Shown one piece after another: positions 1 to 8,622 of a stretch of DNA of 57,358 bases. The DNA comes from Candidatus Binatia bacterium (GTDB lineage Bacteria; Desulfobacterota; Binatia; UBA9968): NCBI GenBank assembly GCA_036504975.1, contig DASXUF010000102.1:1-57358 (forward strand). Reading direction: 5' to 3'. How positions within the stretch are numbered: the first letter of the stretch is position 1; the number at the start of each line of letters is the position of its first letter. The position numbers were made by a program, and so were the translations under genes. Under the pieces are notes generated by a model. It made no database searches. It saw only the letters and a program-made list of their open reading frames with translations, and was not told the origin of the DNA.

Positions 1-9
1 CTAATCTCG

Positions 10-351
10 ATGGCTTCCGATTCTTCCAACGGCCATCAAGCGCGCGAGCAGGAAGTCGAGCGGCTAGCGCAGGAGATTGGCCGCCTGATCCAGAGTGCCG
101 AACCTGAAAAAAGAGAAGATCTCAAAGATCTCGCCTTTACTCTCATCCGCGAGGAGATATTCGAGAGGGGCGAGAGCGAACAAAAAACCGATGGAACGAT
201 TCGTCCCTTCAATCCGCTGGGAACCGGCGTTCTCATCTTTGCGCTGGGAACGGGGCTGTCTTTTGTTTTCGGACCCGTAGGGCTCACGCTCATGTTATTT
301 GGCGTGATCTTCGTCGTATGGGGCGGGATCTTGAGCTGGCTCAAACGTTAG
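10..351 (+). CDS. small membrane protein at head of cytochrome bc operon
   Basis: 113-residue protein, not recognised as a named family. Residues 1-65 are charged and helical (Glu/Arg-rich, possibly amphipathic), followed by two closely spaced hydrophobic segments (about residues 72-90 and 92-108) separated by a Gly-Pro turn, ending in a short basic tail. It stops 7 bases before the Rieske gene and reads in the same direction, so it is probably co-transcribed and may be an accessory or assembly protein of the complex. That role is inferred from position only. The start codon lies 10 bases from the window edge, so an upstream start or upstream operon genes cannot be excluded. Confidence 0.65.
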   Translation: MASDSSNGHQAREQEVERLAQEIGRLIQSAEPEKREDLKDLAFTLIREEIFERGESEQKTDGTIRPFNPLGTGVLIFALGTGLSFVFGPVGLTLMLFGVIFVVWGGILSWLKR

Positions 352-358
352 GGCGGCT

Positions 359-886
359 ATGGCCGACGACGTAAAAAAAACCGAGGTCAAGAGAGGCATC
401 TGGTCGCGGCGCGATTTCTTCACCCGTTTGGGCTGGAGCGGTTTCGGCATCTTCGGCCTGTTCAGCCTGGTCGGCTTTATCCGCTCCGCGTTTCCCCGCG
501 TTCTTTTCCAGCCGCCGGCGACGTTCAAAGCCGGTTTGCCCTCCGACTATGCCATCGGCGAGGTCAGCGAGAAATACAAGCAAGAACAGCGCGTCTGGAT
601 CGTGCGCGAGGAAGACGGCATCTATGCGGTCTTCGCCAAGTGCACGCATCTTGGATGCACCCCGCGCTGGCTCGCGGCGGAAAACAAGTTCAAGTGCCCG
701 TGCCACGGCAGCGGCTTCTACAAGTCGGGGCTCAACTTCGAAGGGCCGGCGCCGCGCCCGTTGGATCGACTGAAGGTCACGGTCGGCGACGACGGGCAGC
801 TCGTGGTCGATAAGAGCAAGATCTTGCGCATGGAGGCGGGACCCGAGCCCAACGAGCAGCATCCGGAAAGCATTCTCAAGGTCTAA
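359..886 (+). CDS. Rieske iron-sulfur protein of cytochrome b complex
   Basis: 175-residue Rieske protein carrying the [2Fe-2S] cluster that takes electrons from quinol in cytochrome bc1/b6f-type complexes. The two cluster-binding boxes are visible: CTHLGC at residues 95-100 and CPCHGS at 113-118. A twin-arginine-like motif (SRRDFF, about residues 16-21) precedes a single hydrophobic anchor (about 25-45), as expected for a Tat-exported, membrane-tethered Rieske protein. The gene is followed 11 bases later by cytochrome b, the usual order. Length is typical for bacterial Rieske subunits. Confidence 0.95.
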   Translation: MADDVKKTEVKRGIWSRRDFFTRLGWSGFGIFGLFSLVGFIRSAFPRVLFQPPATFKAGLPSDYAIGEVSEKYKQEQRVWIVREEDGIYAVFAKCTHLGCTPRWLAAENKFKCPCHGSGFYKSGLNFEGPAPRPLDRLKVTVGDDGQLVVDKSKILRMEAGPEPNEQHPESILKV

Positions 887-897
887 ACGGAACGGCT

Positions 898-1677
898 ATG
901 GCGCTTAAAGACAAACTGGAAGAAGTAAAAAAAGACATCGTCGAGAGCCATGTCTGGAAAGCGATCTTCCGCCACGGTTACGAGGACACGCCGCGGAACC
1001 GGGTGCTCATGGTCACGGCGAACGTATGGCTCCACCTCCATCCGGCGAAAGTGCGCCGTCACGGCGTCAGAATGCGCTTTACCTGGTGCATGGGCGGGCT
1101 CACGTTTCTCATGTTTCTCATGACCGTCGTCACCGGTATCTATCTGATGTTTTATTACCGGCCCGTGGGGGAGTACGCCTTCGCCGACATGCAGTACCTG
1201 GAACAAGACATGCCCTTCGGCATGCTGATGCGCAACATGCACCGCTGGGCGGCGCACGCGATGGTCGTTTTCGTCTGGCTGCACATGTTCCGCGTCTTTC
1301 TCACCGGTTCCTACAAGCCGCCGCGCGAGTTCAACTGGATCGTCGGCGTGCTGTTGCTGGTGCTGACGCTTTTGCTGAGCTTCACCGGGTATCTGCTGCC
1401 GTGGGACCAGCTCTCGATCTGGGCGGTCACGGTCGGTTCCAATATGGCGCGCGCCTCGCCGCTCCTCGGACACGAAGGACCGTTTCACGAGTTTGTCGGT
1501 GCAAATCCCGTTTATGACGCGCGTGCGTTTCTCTTCGGCGGCGGAGAGATCGGACCGCACACGTTGCTGCGCTTCTATATCCTGCACTGCATCTTCATTC
1601 CGCTCGTGGCCAGCCTCTTGATGGCGGTTCATTTCTGGCGCATCCGGCGCGACGGATTTTCCGGCCCGTCGCTCTAA
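898..1677 (+). CDS. petB: cytochrome b (b6-like N-terminal half)
   Basis: 259-residue integral membrane protein corresponding to the N-terminal, heme-binding half of cytochrome b. Four hydrophobic helices are visible. The heme-ligand histidine pairs are H115/H129 in helix B and H230/H245 in helix D. The 15-residue spacing of the second pair is the b6f-type spacing (bc1 proteins have 14). The protein stops before the quinol-oxidation loop half, which is encoded separately downstream, again like the split b6/subunit IV arrangement. An N-terminal extension of about 55 charged residues precedes helix A. Part of the Rieske/b/IV/octaheme operon. Confidence 0.93.
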   Translation: MALKDKLEEVKKDIVESHVWKAIFRHGYEDTPRNRVLMVTANVWLHLHPAKVRRHGVRMRFTWCMGGLTFLMFLMTVVTGIYLMFYYRPVGEYAFADMQYLEQDMPFGMLMRNMHRWAAHAMVVFVWLHMFRVFLTGSYKPPREFNWIVGVLLLVLTLLLSFTGYLLPWDQLSIWAVTVGSNMARASPLLGHEGPFHEFVGANPVYDARAFLFGGGEIGPHTLLRFYILHCIFIPLVASLLMAVHFWRIRRDGFSGPSL

Positions 1678-1721
1678 AGGAAGGTTGCAGGGTTAAAAGG
1701 TTCCAGGGTTGAGGGTTAAAA

Positions 1722-2495
1722 ATGGCGGACGAGGCCCAAGAAAAGAAAAAACCCGCGTCGGTCGACGACAAGATCCACACCTGGCCCCATCTCGTGCGCG
1801 GGGAGTTCCTGGTCACGATCTTCGTCGTGGTCGTACTCACGCTGTGGGCGCTGCTCCTCGATGCTCCGCTCGAGGAGCCGGCCAACCCCACGCGCACGCC
1901 CAACCCGTCGAAGGCGCCCTGGTACTTCCTCGGCTTGCAGGAGATGTTGGTTTACTACGATCCGTGGCACGCCGGGGTCGTCCTGCCGACGCTCATCATC
2001 ATCGGCCTGATGGTGATTCCTTTTATCGACATCAATCCGGCCGGGAACGGCTACTACACGTTTAAGGACCGGAAGTACGAAATCCTCACCTTCTTTTTCG
2101 GCTTCCATATTCTCTGGGTGAGCATGATCATAATCGGGACCTTCTTTCGCGGCCCCGGCTGGAACCTGTTCTGGCCGTGGGAGCACTGGGATCCGCACAA
2201 GGTCCAGGCTTTGACCAACGTGGATCTTCCGTATCTGGTGGGCTTCCGGGATTACTACTGGTCCGCGGCGTTCGGGCTGTTTTGTGTCGTCGCTTATTTC
2301 ATCGTCGGTATGGCGCTCTTCTATTACTGGGTGCTCCGGGTCAAAGGGAAGGAGTTCATGGAGCGGTGGGGACCCGTGCGCTTTGGGATCACCGCCTTTC
2401 TCATGGTCACGATGCTCGCGCTTCCCGTGAAGATGTTCCTGCGGCTCGCCCTTAACGTTAAGTACATCCTCGCCACGAAGTGGATCAATATCTGA
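1722..2495 (+). CDS. petD: cytochrome b C-terminal half / subunit IV-like protein
   Basis: 257-residue membrane protein corresponding to the C-terminal part of cytochrome b. The quinol-oxidation (Qo) motif is present as APWY (about residues 64-67) where bc1/b6f proteins usually have PEWY, so the catalytic glutamate position is altered; other lineages are known with PPWY or PDWY. It is longer than chloroplast subunit IV (about 160 residues), with additional hydrophobic helices in the C-terminal half. The start ATG follows a short stretch of GGTT-rich direct repeats (1680-1720). Reads with the cytochrome b gene 44 bases upstream. Confidence 0.88.
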   Translation: MADEAQEKKKPASVDDKIHTWPHLVRGEFLVTIFVVVVLTLWALLLDAPLEEPANPTRTPNPSKAPWYFLGLQEMLVYYDPWHAGVVLPTLIIIGLMVIPFIDINPAGNGYYTFKDRKYEILTFFFGFHILWVSMIIIGTFFRGPGWNLFWPWEHWDPHKVQALTNVDLPYLVGFRDYYWSAAFGLFCVVAYFIVGMALFYYWVLRVKGKEFMERWGPVRFGITAFLMVTMLALPVKMFLRLALNVKYILATKWINI

Positions 2496-2502
2496 TCCCC
2501 CG

Positions 2503-2670
2503 ATGTTCTACGTCGCTAAAACTTTCCAGGCCCTGGGAATTGCGGATGTCGGGTATGCGCTTTTCGTGGCTATCAATCAGGGCCGCTCGATGGCCGATGA
2601 GATCGTGCTGACGCTCGTCGGGGTCGGGCTTTTCTCGCTCGGCCGGGCGCTCGAGAGAAGGACGGCGTAA
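2503..2670 (+). CDS. 55-residue single-pass membrane peptide in bc operon
   Basis: Short open frame beginning MFYVAKTFQALGI and ending RALERRTA, starting 7 bases after the subunit-IV stop. It encodes 55 residues with hydrophobic character at about residues 11-23 and 35-48 and a basic C-terminus. The position, tight spacing and membrane-like composition suggest a small structural subunit comparable in size to the PetG/L/M/N peptides of b6f or the small subunits of other respiratory complexes; no homology to those is claimed. The GC-rich codon usage matches its neighbours. Confidence 0.6.
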   Translation: MFYVAKTFQALGIADVGYALFVAINQGRSMADEIVLTLVGVGLFSLGRALERRTA

Positions 2671-2688
2671 CAAAAAATCGGTTTTCGT

Positions 2689-2820
2689 GCTTCGACCCTT
2701 CGGCTTTGCTCAGGACAGGCAGGCTCAGCACGAACGGAAAATCTTCACCCATTTTAACACTCCCCGTTCGCCCTGAGCCCTTCGACTTGGCTCAGGACGG
2801 GCTTGTCGAAGGGTGAACGG
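2689..2820. repeat. two TTCG-type palindromic repeats
   Basis: Two related REP-like units (2689-2738 and 2764-2820) built from CTTCGAC / GCTCAGGAC / GAACGG words. The second forms a long stem: CCGTTCGCCCT near 2763 pairs with AAGGGTGAACGG at its end, with an inner CTTCGAC/GTCGAAG stem. The palindrome runs into a possible GTG start at 2813, which argues that the cytochrome gene really starts at the ATG at 2852. Partial relatives occur at about 27444-27490 and 41612-41635. Confidence 0.75.
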
Positions 2821-2851
2821 AGGGTTGGGAATTCAATCGAAGGTAACGACG

Positions 2852-5569
2852 ATGGCGGTTCGCGGCGTTGACGAAAAAGAGGAAAAGAAATCTTACGGCA
2901 GCGTGTTCCTGCTTGGCAGCGCGCTGCTCGTCGTCGCCACTCTATGGTCGTTTTGGGACGACAACATCACGCGCCGGCCGTGGAAGAGATATCAGGCGAA
3001 TTTCTACCGGCTGGATTACCAAAAAGCCAAAGCGGCCTACGCTGAAGAGGACAAGAAGCTCCAGGCCGATCCCGCCTACCAGGAGCTGGTAAAAAAGCTC
3101 AAAGCCGAGCAGGAGAGCTTGGAGAAGGGCGAATTATCCAAAAAGCTGAGGGCGCTGGAGAGCCAGGAAAAAAGCGCCACGGTTCGCTTTGGCGATCTCG
3201 ACCAGAAAGTCAAGTTCATCAAGAGCGAGTTGGAAGAGGCGTGGTACGAGCACGACCACGCGCTGCAGCAGGGAAGATCCACCAAGCCCTATGAAGAAAC
3301 CATCCGCGAGCTGGAAGGGCGCAAGGCCAAGCTCGATCCGGAAGTCGAAAAGGCGCGCCAGGAGAAGGAACGGATCAAAGACGAGATCAAGAAGATCAAC
3401 GCGGGCATCAAGGATCTGGAGAACGAGCTGGCCAAAAAGACCGCCGAGCGCGATAAATGGCTGACGACGATCCAGAACGCCACCCTCGTCCAGCTTGGGC
3501 CCATCCCTCTTTATAAAATTCCCAACATACGCCAGGTCGTGCTGAACGAGTTCGACCGCAATACGTTCGACCAGCCGATCGCCCGCGTCGATCGCTGCCA
3601 GACCTGTCATACGGCGATCAACCGTCCCGGATTCGAAAACGACCCGCAGCCCTACCGCACGCATCCGCGCCGCGAAGTCCTGCTCGCCGACAACGCCCAT
3701 CCGCCGGACAAGTTCGGATGCACGGGCTGCCACGACGGGCAGGGGCCGGCCGTGAGCGGCGCCATGAAAGCGCACGGAGAAACCCCGCCCGGCGAACACA
3801 ATTACTGGGAACATCCGCTGCTTCGCGGGCCCAAGGTTCAATCGAGCTGCACGTCCTGCCATCTCAACGTGCAGGCGCTCGAAGACGCGCCTTTGGCCGC
3901 GCAAGGGCAGAGAATCTTCGAGCAGATCGGCTGCACCGGCTGCCATCTCGTCAAGGGCTACGAAGACATTCCGAAAATCGGCCCCAGCTTGAAGCGCATC
4001 AGCGCCAAGGTCGATCCGAGCTGGATGGTGCGCTGGATCGAGAACCCGCACAAATTCCGTCCGCGCACGCGGATGCCGAACTTCGAATTCAAGCAGGACG
4101 AGGCGGTGGCGATCGCCGCTTTTCTCTGGTCGCTCGCCAAAGAAGAAGGAGACAAGTGGCTGCAGGAGCATCCCATGCCCGCCGGTGTCCGCGACGGCGA
4201 CAAGAGTCTTGCGGCCCAAGGCAAGACGCTGGTCGAATCGATCGGCTGCAAGGGCTGCCACGGCTTCGCCGAGGGAGAATTTAGCACCACCGTCGGGAAA
4301 GAAAAAGATCTCGTGCCCAATTTAAAGGACGTCGCCGGCAAAGTCGGCGCGCGCTGGACCTACTACTGGATCAAAAATCCGCGCGACTACTTCCCGCAGA
4401 CCCACATGCCGAGTCTCCGCCTAACGGATGCGGAAGCGGCGGCGATTACCGGTTATCTGATGACTCTCGGCGCGACAACCGAGCCGATCGCCGGCATCGC
4501 GGAGAAGCTCGCCGACGCCAAGAACATCAAACGCGGCGAATCGTTGACGCGGAAGTACGGCTGCTTCGGCTGCCACGATATTCAGGGCATGGAAAAAGAG
4601 TCGCGCATCGGCGTCGAGCTGACGACCTTCGGCTCGAAGAAGCTCGAAGAATTATTTTTCGGCAACCACACCGATATCCCGAACACCTGGGACGACTGGA
4701 CCACCAACAAGCTCAAGACGCCGCGCACCTACGCGACCGAGCGCGTCGAGCAGGTCATGCCGCAGTTCGATCTGGCCGACGAGGACATCAAGGCGCTTAG
4801 GACCTTGCTCGCCGGCTTTCAGGATCGGAAAGTCCCCGCGCGCTATATGGCCGAGCGCGGTCAAAGAGTCGTCCAGGTCGTCGAAGGCCGCAGGCTGATG
4901 CAGCAGTACAACTGCGTCGGCTGTCACGAGATCGAAAAGAGAGGCGGCTTCATCCGCCGCTACTACGAGGAGAATCCCGCGTTGGCGCCGCCGGTGCTCA
5001 ACGGCGAAGGCGAGAAAGTTCAATCGCCCTGGCTCTTCGGCTTCATCAAAGAGCCTATCGGTCTCCGTCCGTGGCTCAAGCTCCGCATGCCCACGTTCCA
5101 GTTGAACGACGCCGAGGTCAATCAACTAGTCGGTTACTTCAACGGCCTGTCCAAAGTGGAAATTCCATACGCCTACTTCGACGAGCGGAAAATACCCCGA
5201 GAACATCTCGACGCGGCGCGCGTCCTCATCACGAAAGATTATTTCAACTGCTTTAGCTGCCATCAGCAGGGCGACAGAAAGCCCGAAGGGCCGGTGGAAG
5301 GCTGGGCGCCCGATCTCACTTTGGCCCGAAGCCGTCTGAGCCCGACCTGGATACTCAAGTGGTTGCAAGACCCGCAAAAAGTTCAGCCGGGAACCAAGAT
5401 GCCGTCGTTCTTCCCCGGCGGGCCGGACAATATCCTCGGCGGCAAGGACGACCGCCAAATCGAAGCGCTGAGAGACTATATTATGTCCCTTGGAAAGGGC
5501 GGCCCCGGCCCGTCGGTAGAAAAGGCGCCTGCGAAGCCGGCGCCGAAAGGAAAAGTCGCATCGCGTTGA
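2852..5569 (+). CDS. octaheme cytochrome c with N-terminal anchor and coiled coil
   Basis: 905-residue protein with eight CxxCH heme motifs, at about residues 249, 290, 333, 361, 466, 571, 688 and 800. An N-terminal membrane anchor (about residues 15-32) is followed by about 150 charged residues with strong coiled-coil character (about 50-210), then the heme domains, several resembling class I cytochrome c units with a distal Met region (for example RMPNF, HMPSL, KMPSF). It takes the place of cytochrome c1 or f in this operon, so it likely accepts electrons from the Rieske protein on the outer face. The ATG at 2852 was chosen because the upstream GTG at 2813 lies inside a palindromic repeat. 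Multiheme c subunits replacing c1/f are known in alternative bc complexes of NC10 and anammox bacteria; equivalence is inferred. Confidence 0.9.
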   Translation: MAVRGVDEKEEKKSYGSVFLLGSALLVVATLWSFWDDNITRRPWKRYQANFYRLDYQKAKAAYAEEDKKLQADPAYQELVKKLKAEQESLEKGELSKKLRALESQEKSATVRFGDLDQKVKFIKSELEEAWYEHDHALQQGRSTKPYEETIRELEGRKAKLDPEVEKARQEKERIKDEIKKINAGIKDLENELAKKTAERDKWLTTIQNATLVQLGPIPLYKIPNIRQVVLNEFDRNTFDQPIARVDRCQTCHTAINRPGFENDPQPYRTHPRREVLLADNAHPPDKFGCTGCHDGQGPAVSGAMKAHGETPPGEHNYWEHPLLRGPKVQSSCTSCHLNVQALEDAPLAAQGQRIFEQIGCTGCHLVKGYEDIPKIGPSLKRISAKVDPSWMVRWIENPHKFRPRTRMPNFEFKQDEAVAIAAFLWSLAKEEGDKWLQEHPMPAGVRDGDKSLAAQGKTLVESIGCKGCHGFAEGEFSTTVGKEKDLVPNLKDVAGKVGARWTYYWIKNPRDYFPQTHMPSLRLTDAEAAAITGYLMTLGATTEPIAGIAEKLADAKNIKRGESLTRKYGCFGCHDIQGMEKESRIGVELTTFGSKKLEELFFGNHTDIPNTWDDWTTNKLKTPRTYATERVEQVMPQFDLADEDIKALRTLLAGFQDRKVPARYMAERGQRVVQVVEGRRLMQQYNCVGCHEIEKRGGFIRRYYEENPALAPPVLNGEGEKVQSPWLFGFIKEPIGLRPWLKLRMPTFQLNDAEVNQLVGYFNGLSKVEIPYAYFDERKIPREHLDAARVLITKDYFNCFSCHQQGDRKPEGPVEGWAPDLTLARSRLSPTWILKWLQDPQKVQPGTKMPSFFPGGPDNILGGKDDRQIEALRDYIMSLGKGGPGPSVEKAPAKPAPKGKVASR

Positions 5570-5620
5570 AGAAGTTGAATAAGTTGCTATGCTTTATCAT
5601 CTAAGTGTTAAGGAGGGGGT

Positions 5621-6358
5621 ATGAAGAAAGTTAATCTATTGGCATCGACGCTGGTCACGTTGCTGGCGCTTTCGCCGTCTTATCTGTCAGCTTATACGGG
5701 CGGCGACGTGAAAGATGGCGGAAGCATTTCGGGCACGGTCAAATTCGCGGGCACGGCCCCGGCGCCGAAAAAGCTCGAGGTCAGCAAGGACAAAGAAGTC
5801 TGCGGCAAAAGCGCCAAGACCGATCCGTCTCTCATCGTCTCGGGCGGCAACCTGGTCAACGCCGTGGTTTCGATCACCGACATCAAGAGCGGCAAGAAGA
5901 TCGAGCAGAAGAAGGTGAAACTGGATCAGAAAGAGTGCGAATATCACCCGCACGTTCTGGCCTTCCCCGCCGGCAGCACGCTGGAGATCGGCAATCCCGA
6001 CGGCATCCTGCACAACATTCACTCCTACAGCAAGGTGAATACGCCGTTCAACGTAGCCCAGCCGAAGTTCAAGAAGACGATGGAACAGAAAATCGACAAG
6101 CCGGAGATCATCAACATCAAGTGCGACGTGCACGGCTGGATGAGCGGCTGGCTCGTCGCGACGGAAAGTCCCTACGTCGCCGTCACCGACAACAGCGGCA
6201 GCTTCAAGCTGACCGACGTGCCGCCCGGAACCTACACGGTCCAGGTTTGGCACGAGACTCTAGCCAACGAAGCGGCTAAAACGAAGCCGGTGACTCAGAA
6301 GGTAACGGTCAAAGCCAAAGAAGACGCCAAGGTCAATTTCGAGATGGGGAAAAAGTAG
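5621..6358 (+). CDS. secreted cupredoxin-like protein with carboxypeptidase-regulatory-like domain
   Basis: 245 residues with a signal peptide (about 1-24). A blue-copper type ligand set is visible: H131 or H134, then C168, H171 and M174 in CDVHGWM. This is flanked by beta-rich segments resembling carboxypeptidase-regulatory-like repeats (GSISGTVKF near 35; GSFKLTDVPPGTYTVQVW near 193-210). A strong Shine-Dalgarno (AAGGAGGGGGT) precedes the ATG. Its position after the octaheme cytochrome suggests a periplasmic electron carrier for the complex, but it could equally be a structural copper protein. Convergent with the phosphate transporter, leaving only 10 bases between stops. Confidence 0.82.
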   Translation: MKKVNLLASTLVTLLALSPSYLSAYTGGDVKDGGSISGTVKFAGTAPAPKKLEVSKDKEVCGKSAKTDPSLIVSGGNLVNAVVSITDIKSGKKIEQKKVKLDQKECEYHPHVLAFPAGSTLEIGNPDGILHNIHSYSKVNTPFNVAQPKFKKTMEQKIDKPEIINIKCDVHGWMSGWLVATESPYVAVTDNSGSFKLTDVPPGTYTVQVWHETLANEAAKTKPVTQKVTVKAKEDAKVNFEMGKK

Positions 6359-6368
6359 AGAATTTTTC

Positions 6369-7370
6369 TCAGGGAGTGACCGGCCAGATACCCGATGTCA
6401 ACCAGTAAGACACGGCGGCGATGGCGGCCGACGCAGGGATCGTGAAAATCCAGGCCCAGACGATACGGCCGGCCACTCCCCATCTCACCGCCGTGAGACG
6501 CTTCAGAGATCCGATCCCTACAATCGATCCTGTAATCGTGTGAGTCGTGCTCACGGGGATTCCGAGCGCCCCCGTGGTAAAAAGCGTCAAGGCTCCTCCA
6601 GTTTCCGCACAAAATCCGTCAACCGGTTTTAGTTTGACAATCTTCTGACCCATCGTTTTGACAATCCTCCACCCTCCGAAGAGAGTTCCGAGGCCCATGG
6701 CCGCATGACAAGAGAGGACGACCCACAAGGGAACGTGGAACTTCCCACCTAATACACCCGCTGAGAATAACAGCACCGTGATGATTCCCATCGTTTTCTG
6801 CGCGTCGTTTCCGCCGTGCCCTAGGCTGTATAATGCAGCGGAAATCAGTTGACCTTTGCGAAATAGCCCGTCTACGCGACCTGGAGCCTGATGCTGAAAT
6901 AACCGGTAAACTATCACGCCCAACAGCAATCCTAGGATCATTCCGATAATTGGCGCGAGTACCATGAAGATTGTTGTCTTTATGACGCCTGCCCACACCA
7001 GGGACCCAGTGCCAGCTTTAACCAGCGCGGCTCCGATAAAACCTCCCATCAGCGCATGCGATGAACTGGTCGGCAGCCCCCAATACCACGTGATGAGGTC
7101 CCACGCAGAAGCACCAATCAACGTAGCTGCAATGACGTGCCGATCGACAATGGCGGGGTCGACGATGCCCTTTCCTACGGTGTTGGCGACGTGTAGTTCA
7201 AAAACGAGAAAGGCGATAAAATTGAAAAAGGCGGCCCAAACGACGGCATACCGAGGCGAAAGAACCCTCGTAGACACGACGGTCGCGATCGAATTGGCCG
7301 CATCGTGAAAGCCGTTGATAAAGTCGAAGGCTAAAGCGAGAAAGACAAGAGCGGCGAGACCGAGATCCAT
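6369..7370 (-). CDS. pit: PiT-family inorganic phosphate transporter
   Basis: 333-residue polytopic protein of the PiT family (low-affinity phosphate/H+ or Na+ symport, metal-phosphate transport). The duplicated family signature is visible: an N-terminal GFHDAANSIAT box (about residues 20-31) and a C-terminal GALGIPVSTTHTITGSIVG region (about 268-286), plus GGNDAQK near 185. About ten hydrophobic helices. Length is at the short end for bacterial PiT proteins. The usual partner (DUF47/PhoU-like regulator) is not adjacent. Codons are somewhat more AT-rich than in the bc operon. Confidence 0.93.
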   Translation of the reverse strand: MDLGLAALVFLALAFDFINGFHDAANSIATVVSTRVLSPRYAVVWAAFFNFIAFLVFELHVANTVGKGIVDPAIVDRHVIAATLIGASAWDLITWYWGLPTSSSHALMGGFIGAALVKAGTGSLVWAGVIKTTIFMVLAPIIGMILGLLLGVIVYRLFQHQAPGRVDGLFRKGQLISAALYSLGHGGNDAQKTMGIITVLLFSAGVLGGKFHVPLWVVLSCHAAMGLGTLFGGWRIVKTMGQKIVKLKPVDGFCAETGGALTLFTTGALGIPVSTTHTITGSIVGIGSLKRLTAVRWGVAGRIVWAWIFTIPASAAIAAVSYWLTSGIWPVTP

Positions 7371-7454
7371 GGTGTCATCAAAACTATTTTTCTAGGTCGG
7401 GCTACGCTAGCATTAAAATTCTACAGTATCAACGAAACAGACCGTTTGGTCCTG

Positions 7455-8141
7455 TTACTTGCGGTATATTTTGTTCTTGTAGTAGTTCCACGCGCGCTCG
7501 AGATCCACCGGAGGCAGCGTTTCTTTCTTTCCCAAGACCGATTCTTCTGAGCCAAGAAACACTGGCGCGCCGATCTGCAGCGCGCCGTAAAGCATGTCCG
7601 CGGCCTCTTCCAAATAAATCGCCATCATCACGGCTTCGGGAATCGTCCTTCCCACGGTGACCTGACCGTTGCCCCTCAAGAGCACCGCCGGATTTTGTCC
7701 GAGAGTTTCCGCGACCTCCGCGCCGAGTGCCGGAGTCGAGATCAATGGGGTCTGGGAAAAAAGCGGCACGCCGCCGTGGAAAAAGCTGCCGTGATTGTGA
7801 ACCGGTTCGATTTTCCTGTCCGTGACCGAGAAATAGTTGGCCTTGCGGGCATGGATGCGCGCGATCGCCTGCACCTCAACTCTTTTTTGGAAGATCGCCG
7901 CGTGCAGCGCCGCCTCGAACGGCGCCGCCGATTTCCCCGCGACGACCTTGCCATGGAGATCCAGCGTCAACAGGTCCTTTTCCTTCACGAGGGCGAGACT
8001 AACGCGCGGCGTCAGCAGAAACAGGTCCGTGCCGGGGATGCGGGCGCTCACGTGGCCGAAGCCGCGGACGAGTTCTTCTTGCGAGAGTATTCTACACGCT
8101 ACAACCAGGTTCTTTTTTAAATCGAAAATCCTCTTTTTCAT
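7455..8141 (-). CDS. class II aldolase/adducin-fold protein with altered metal site
   Basis: 228 residues matching the class II aldolase/adducin fold: a GHVSARIP element near residue 29, a PFEAALHAAIF helix carrying the catalytic-type Glu, an IHARK element and a LLRGNGQVT element. In active zinc aldolases the last two read HxH and RGHG; here the second His is Arg and the RGHG His is Asn, so two of the three zinc ligands are missing. It may be non-catalytic or use different chemistry. Divergently transcribed from the small gene at 8210, with about 70 bases between starts. Confidence 0.8.
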   Translation of the reverse strand: MKKRIFDLKKNLVVACRILSQEELVRGFGHVSARIPGTDLFLLTPRVSLALVKEKDLLTLDLHGKVVAGKSAAPFEAALHAAIFQKRVEVQAIARIHARKANYFSVTDRKIEPVHNHGSFFHGGVPLFSQTPLISTPALGAEVAETLGQNPAVLLRGNGQVTVGRTIPEAVMMAIYLEEAADMLYGALQIGAPVFLGSEESVLGKKETLPPVDLERAWNYYKNKIYRK

Positions 8142-8209
8142 TCGTTTCCCTTGAATTGAAGAAAGTTTGTTGTATATATAGCATTCGTAACGTGCGCGAA
8201 AGAGTCGAC

Positions 8210-8479
8210 ATGCAGGTCAAAGTAGATACCGATATCGTTTCCACAGGCGAAGAAAGGCCGGTCAGGTTTATCCTGGGCGGGCGTTCCATCAAGATCGACG
8301 ATATCATGGATCGTTGGTACAGCCCGCAGGGAAGCTATTATCGCGTGTTGGGCGACGACGGAAACTTTTATATCCTCAAGGGGCCCGCCGAAGGGGAGTT
8401 GTGGGAGCTTGTCTCCTTCACGCACAAAGACTCGAGGGGCACCGAACCCGAATTCGAAGGAACGAAGGAGCTTCAATAG
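8210..8479 (+). CDS. conserved-looking small soluble protein, function unknown
   Basis: 89-residue protein from the ATG at 8210 (a TTG-initiated extension to 8156 is possible but overlaps the divergent promoter region). Beta-rich with no signal peptide or membrane segment. It contains RFILGGRSIKIDDIMDRW followed by YYRVLGDDGNFYIL, a pattern resembling DUF6504-type small proteins, though I cannot confirm the family. No operon partner: the next gene is 143 bases downstream. Confidence 0.6.
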   Translation: MQVKVDTDIVSTGEERPVRFILGGRSIKIDDIMDRWYSPQGSYYRVLGDDGNFYILKGPAEGELWELVSFTHKDSRGTEPEFEGTKELQ

Positions 8480-8622
8480 AATTCCCATCTGATCTTGCCG
8501 AGTGGTCCGGCACTCCGGGCTTTGGGCCACGATTCTCCAAAAGACAGTTTCAGATTTCGCGTTTTCGGGGTTCAGATTAAACTCGAAACTCAAACTGGAA
8601 AATATGAAAGCTGGGTAGTGCG

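Noticed and set aside
2813..2851. GTG start 39 bases upstream of the octaheme start
   Set aside because: It lies in a palindromic repeat; the ATG at 2852 is preferred.
3134..4261. Leftward frame of 375 residues opposite the octaheme cytochrome
   Set aside because: It is antisense to CxxCH-bearing codons and has no recognisable domain; GC-rich third positions create long antisense frames.
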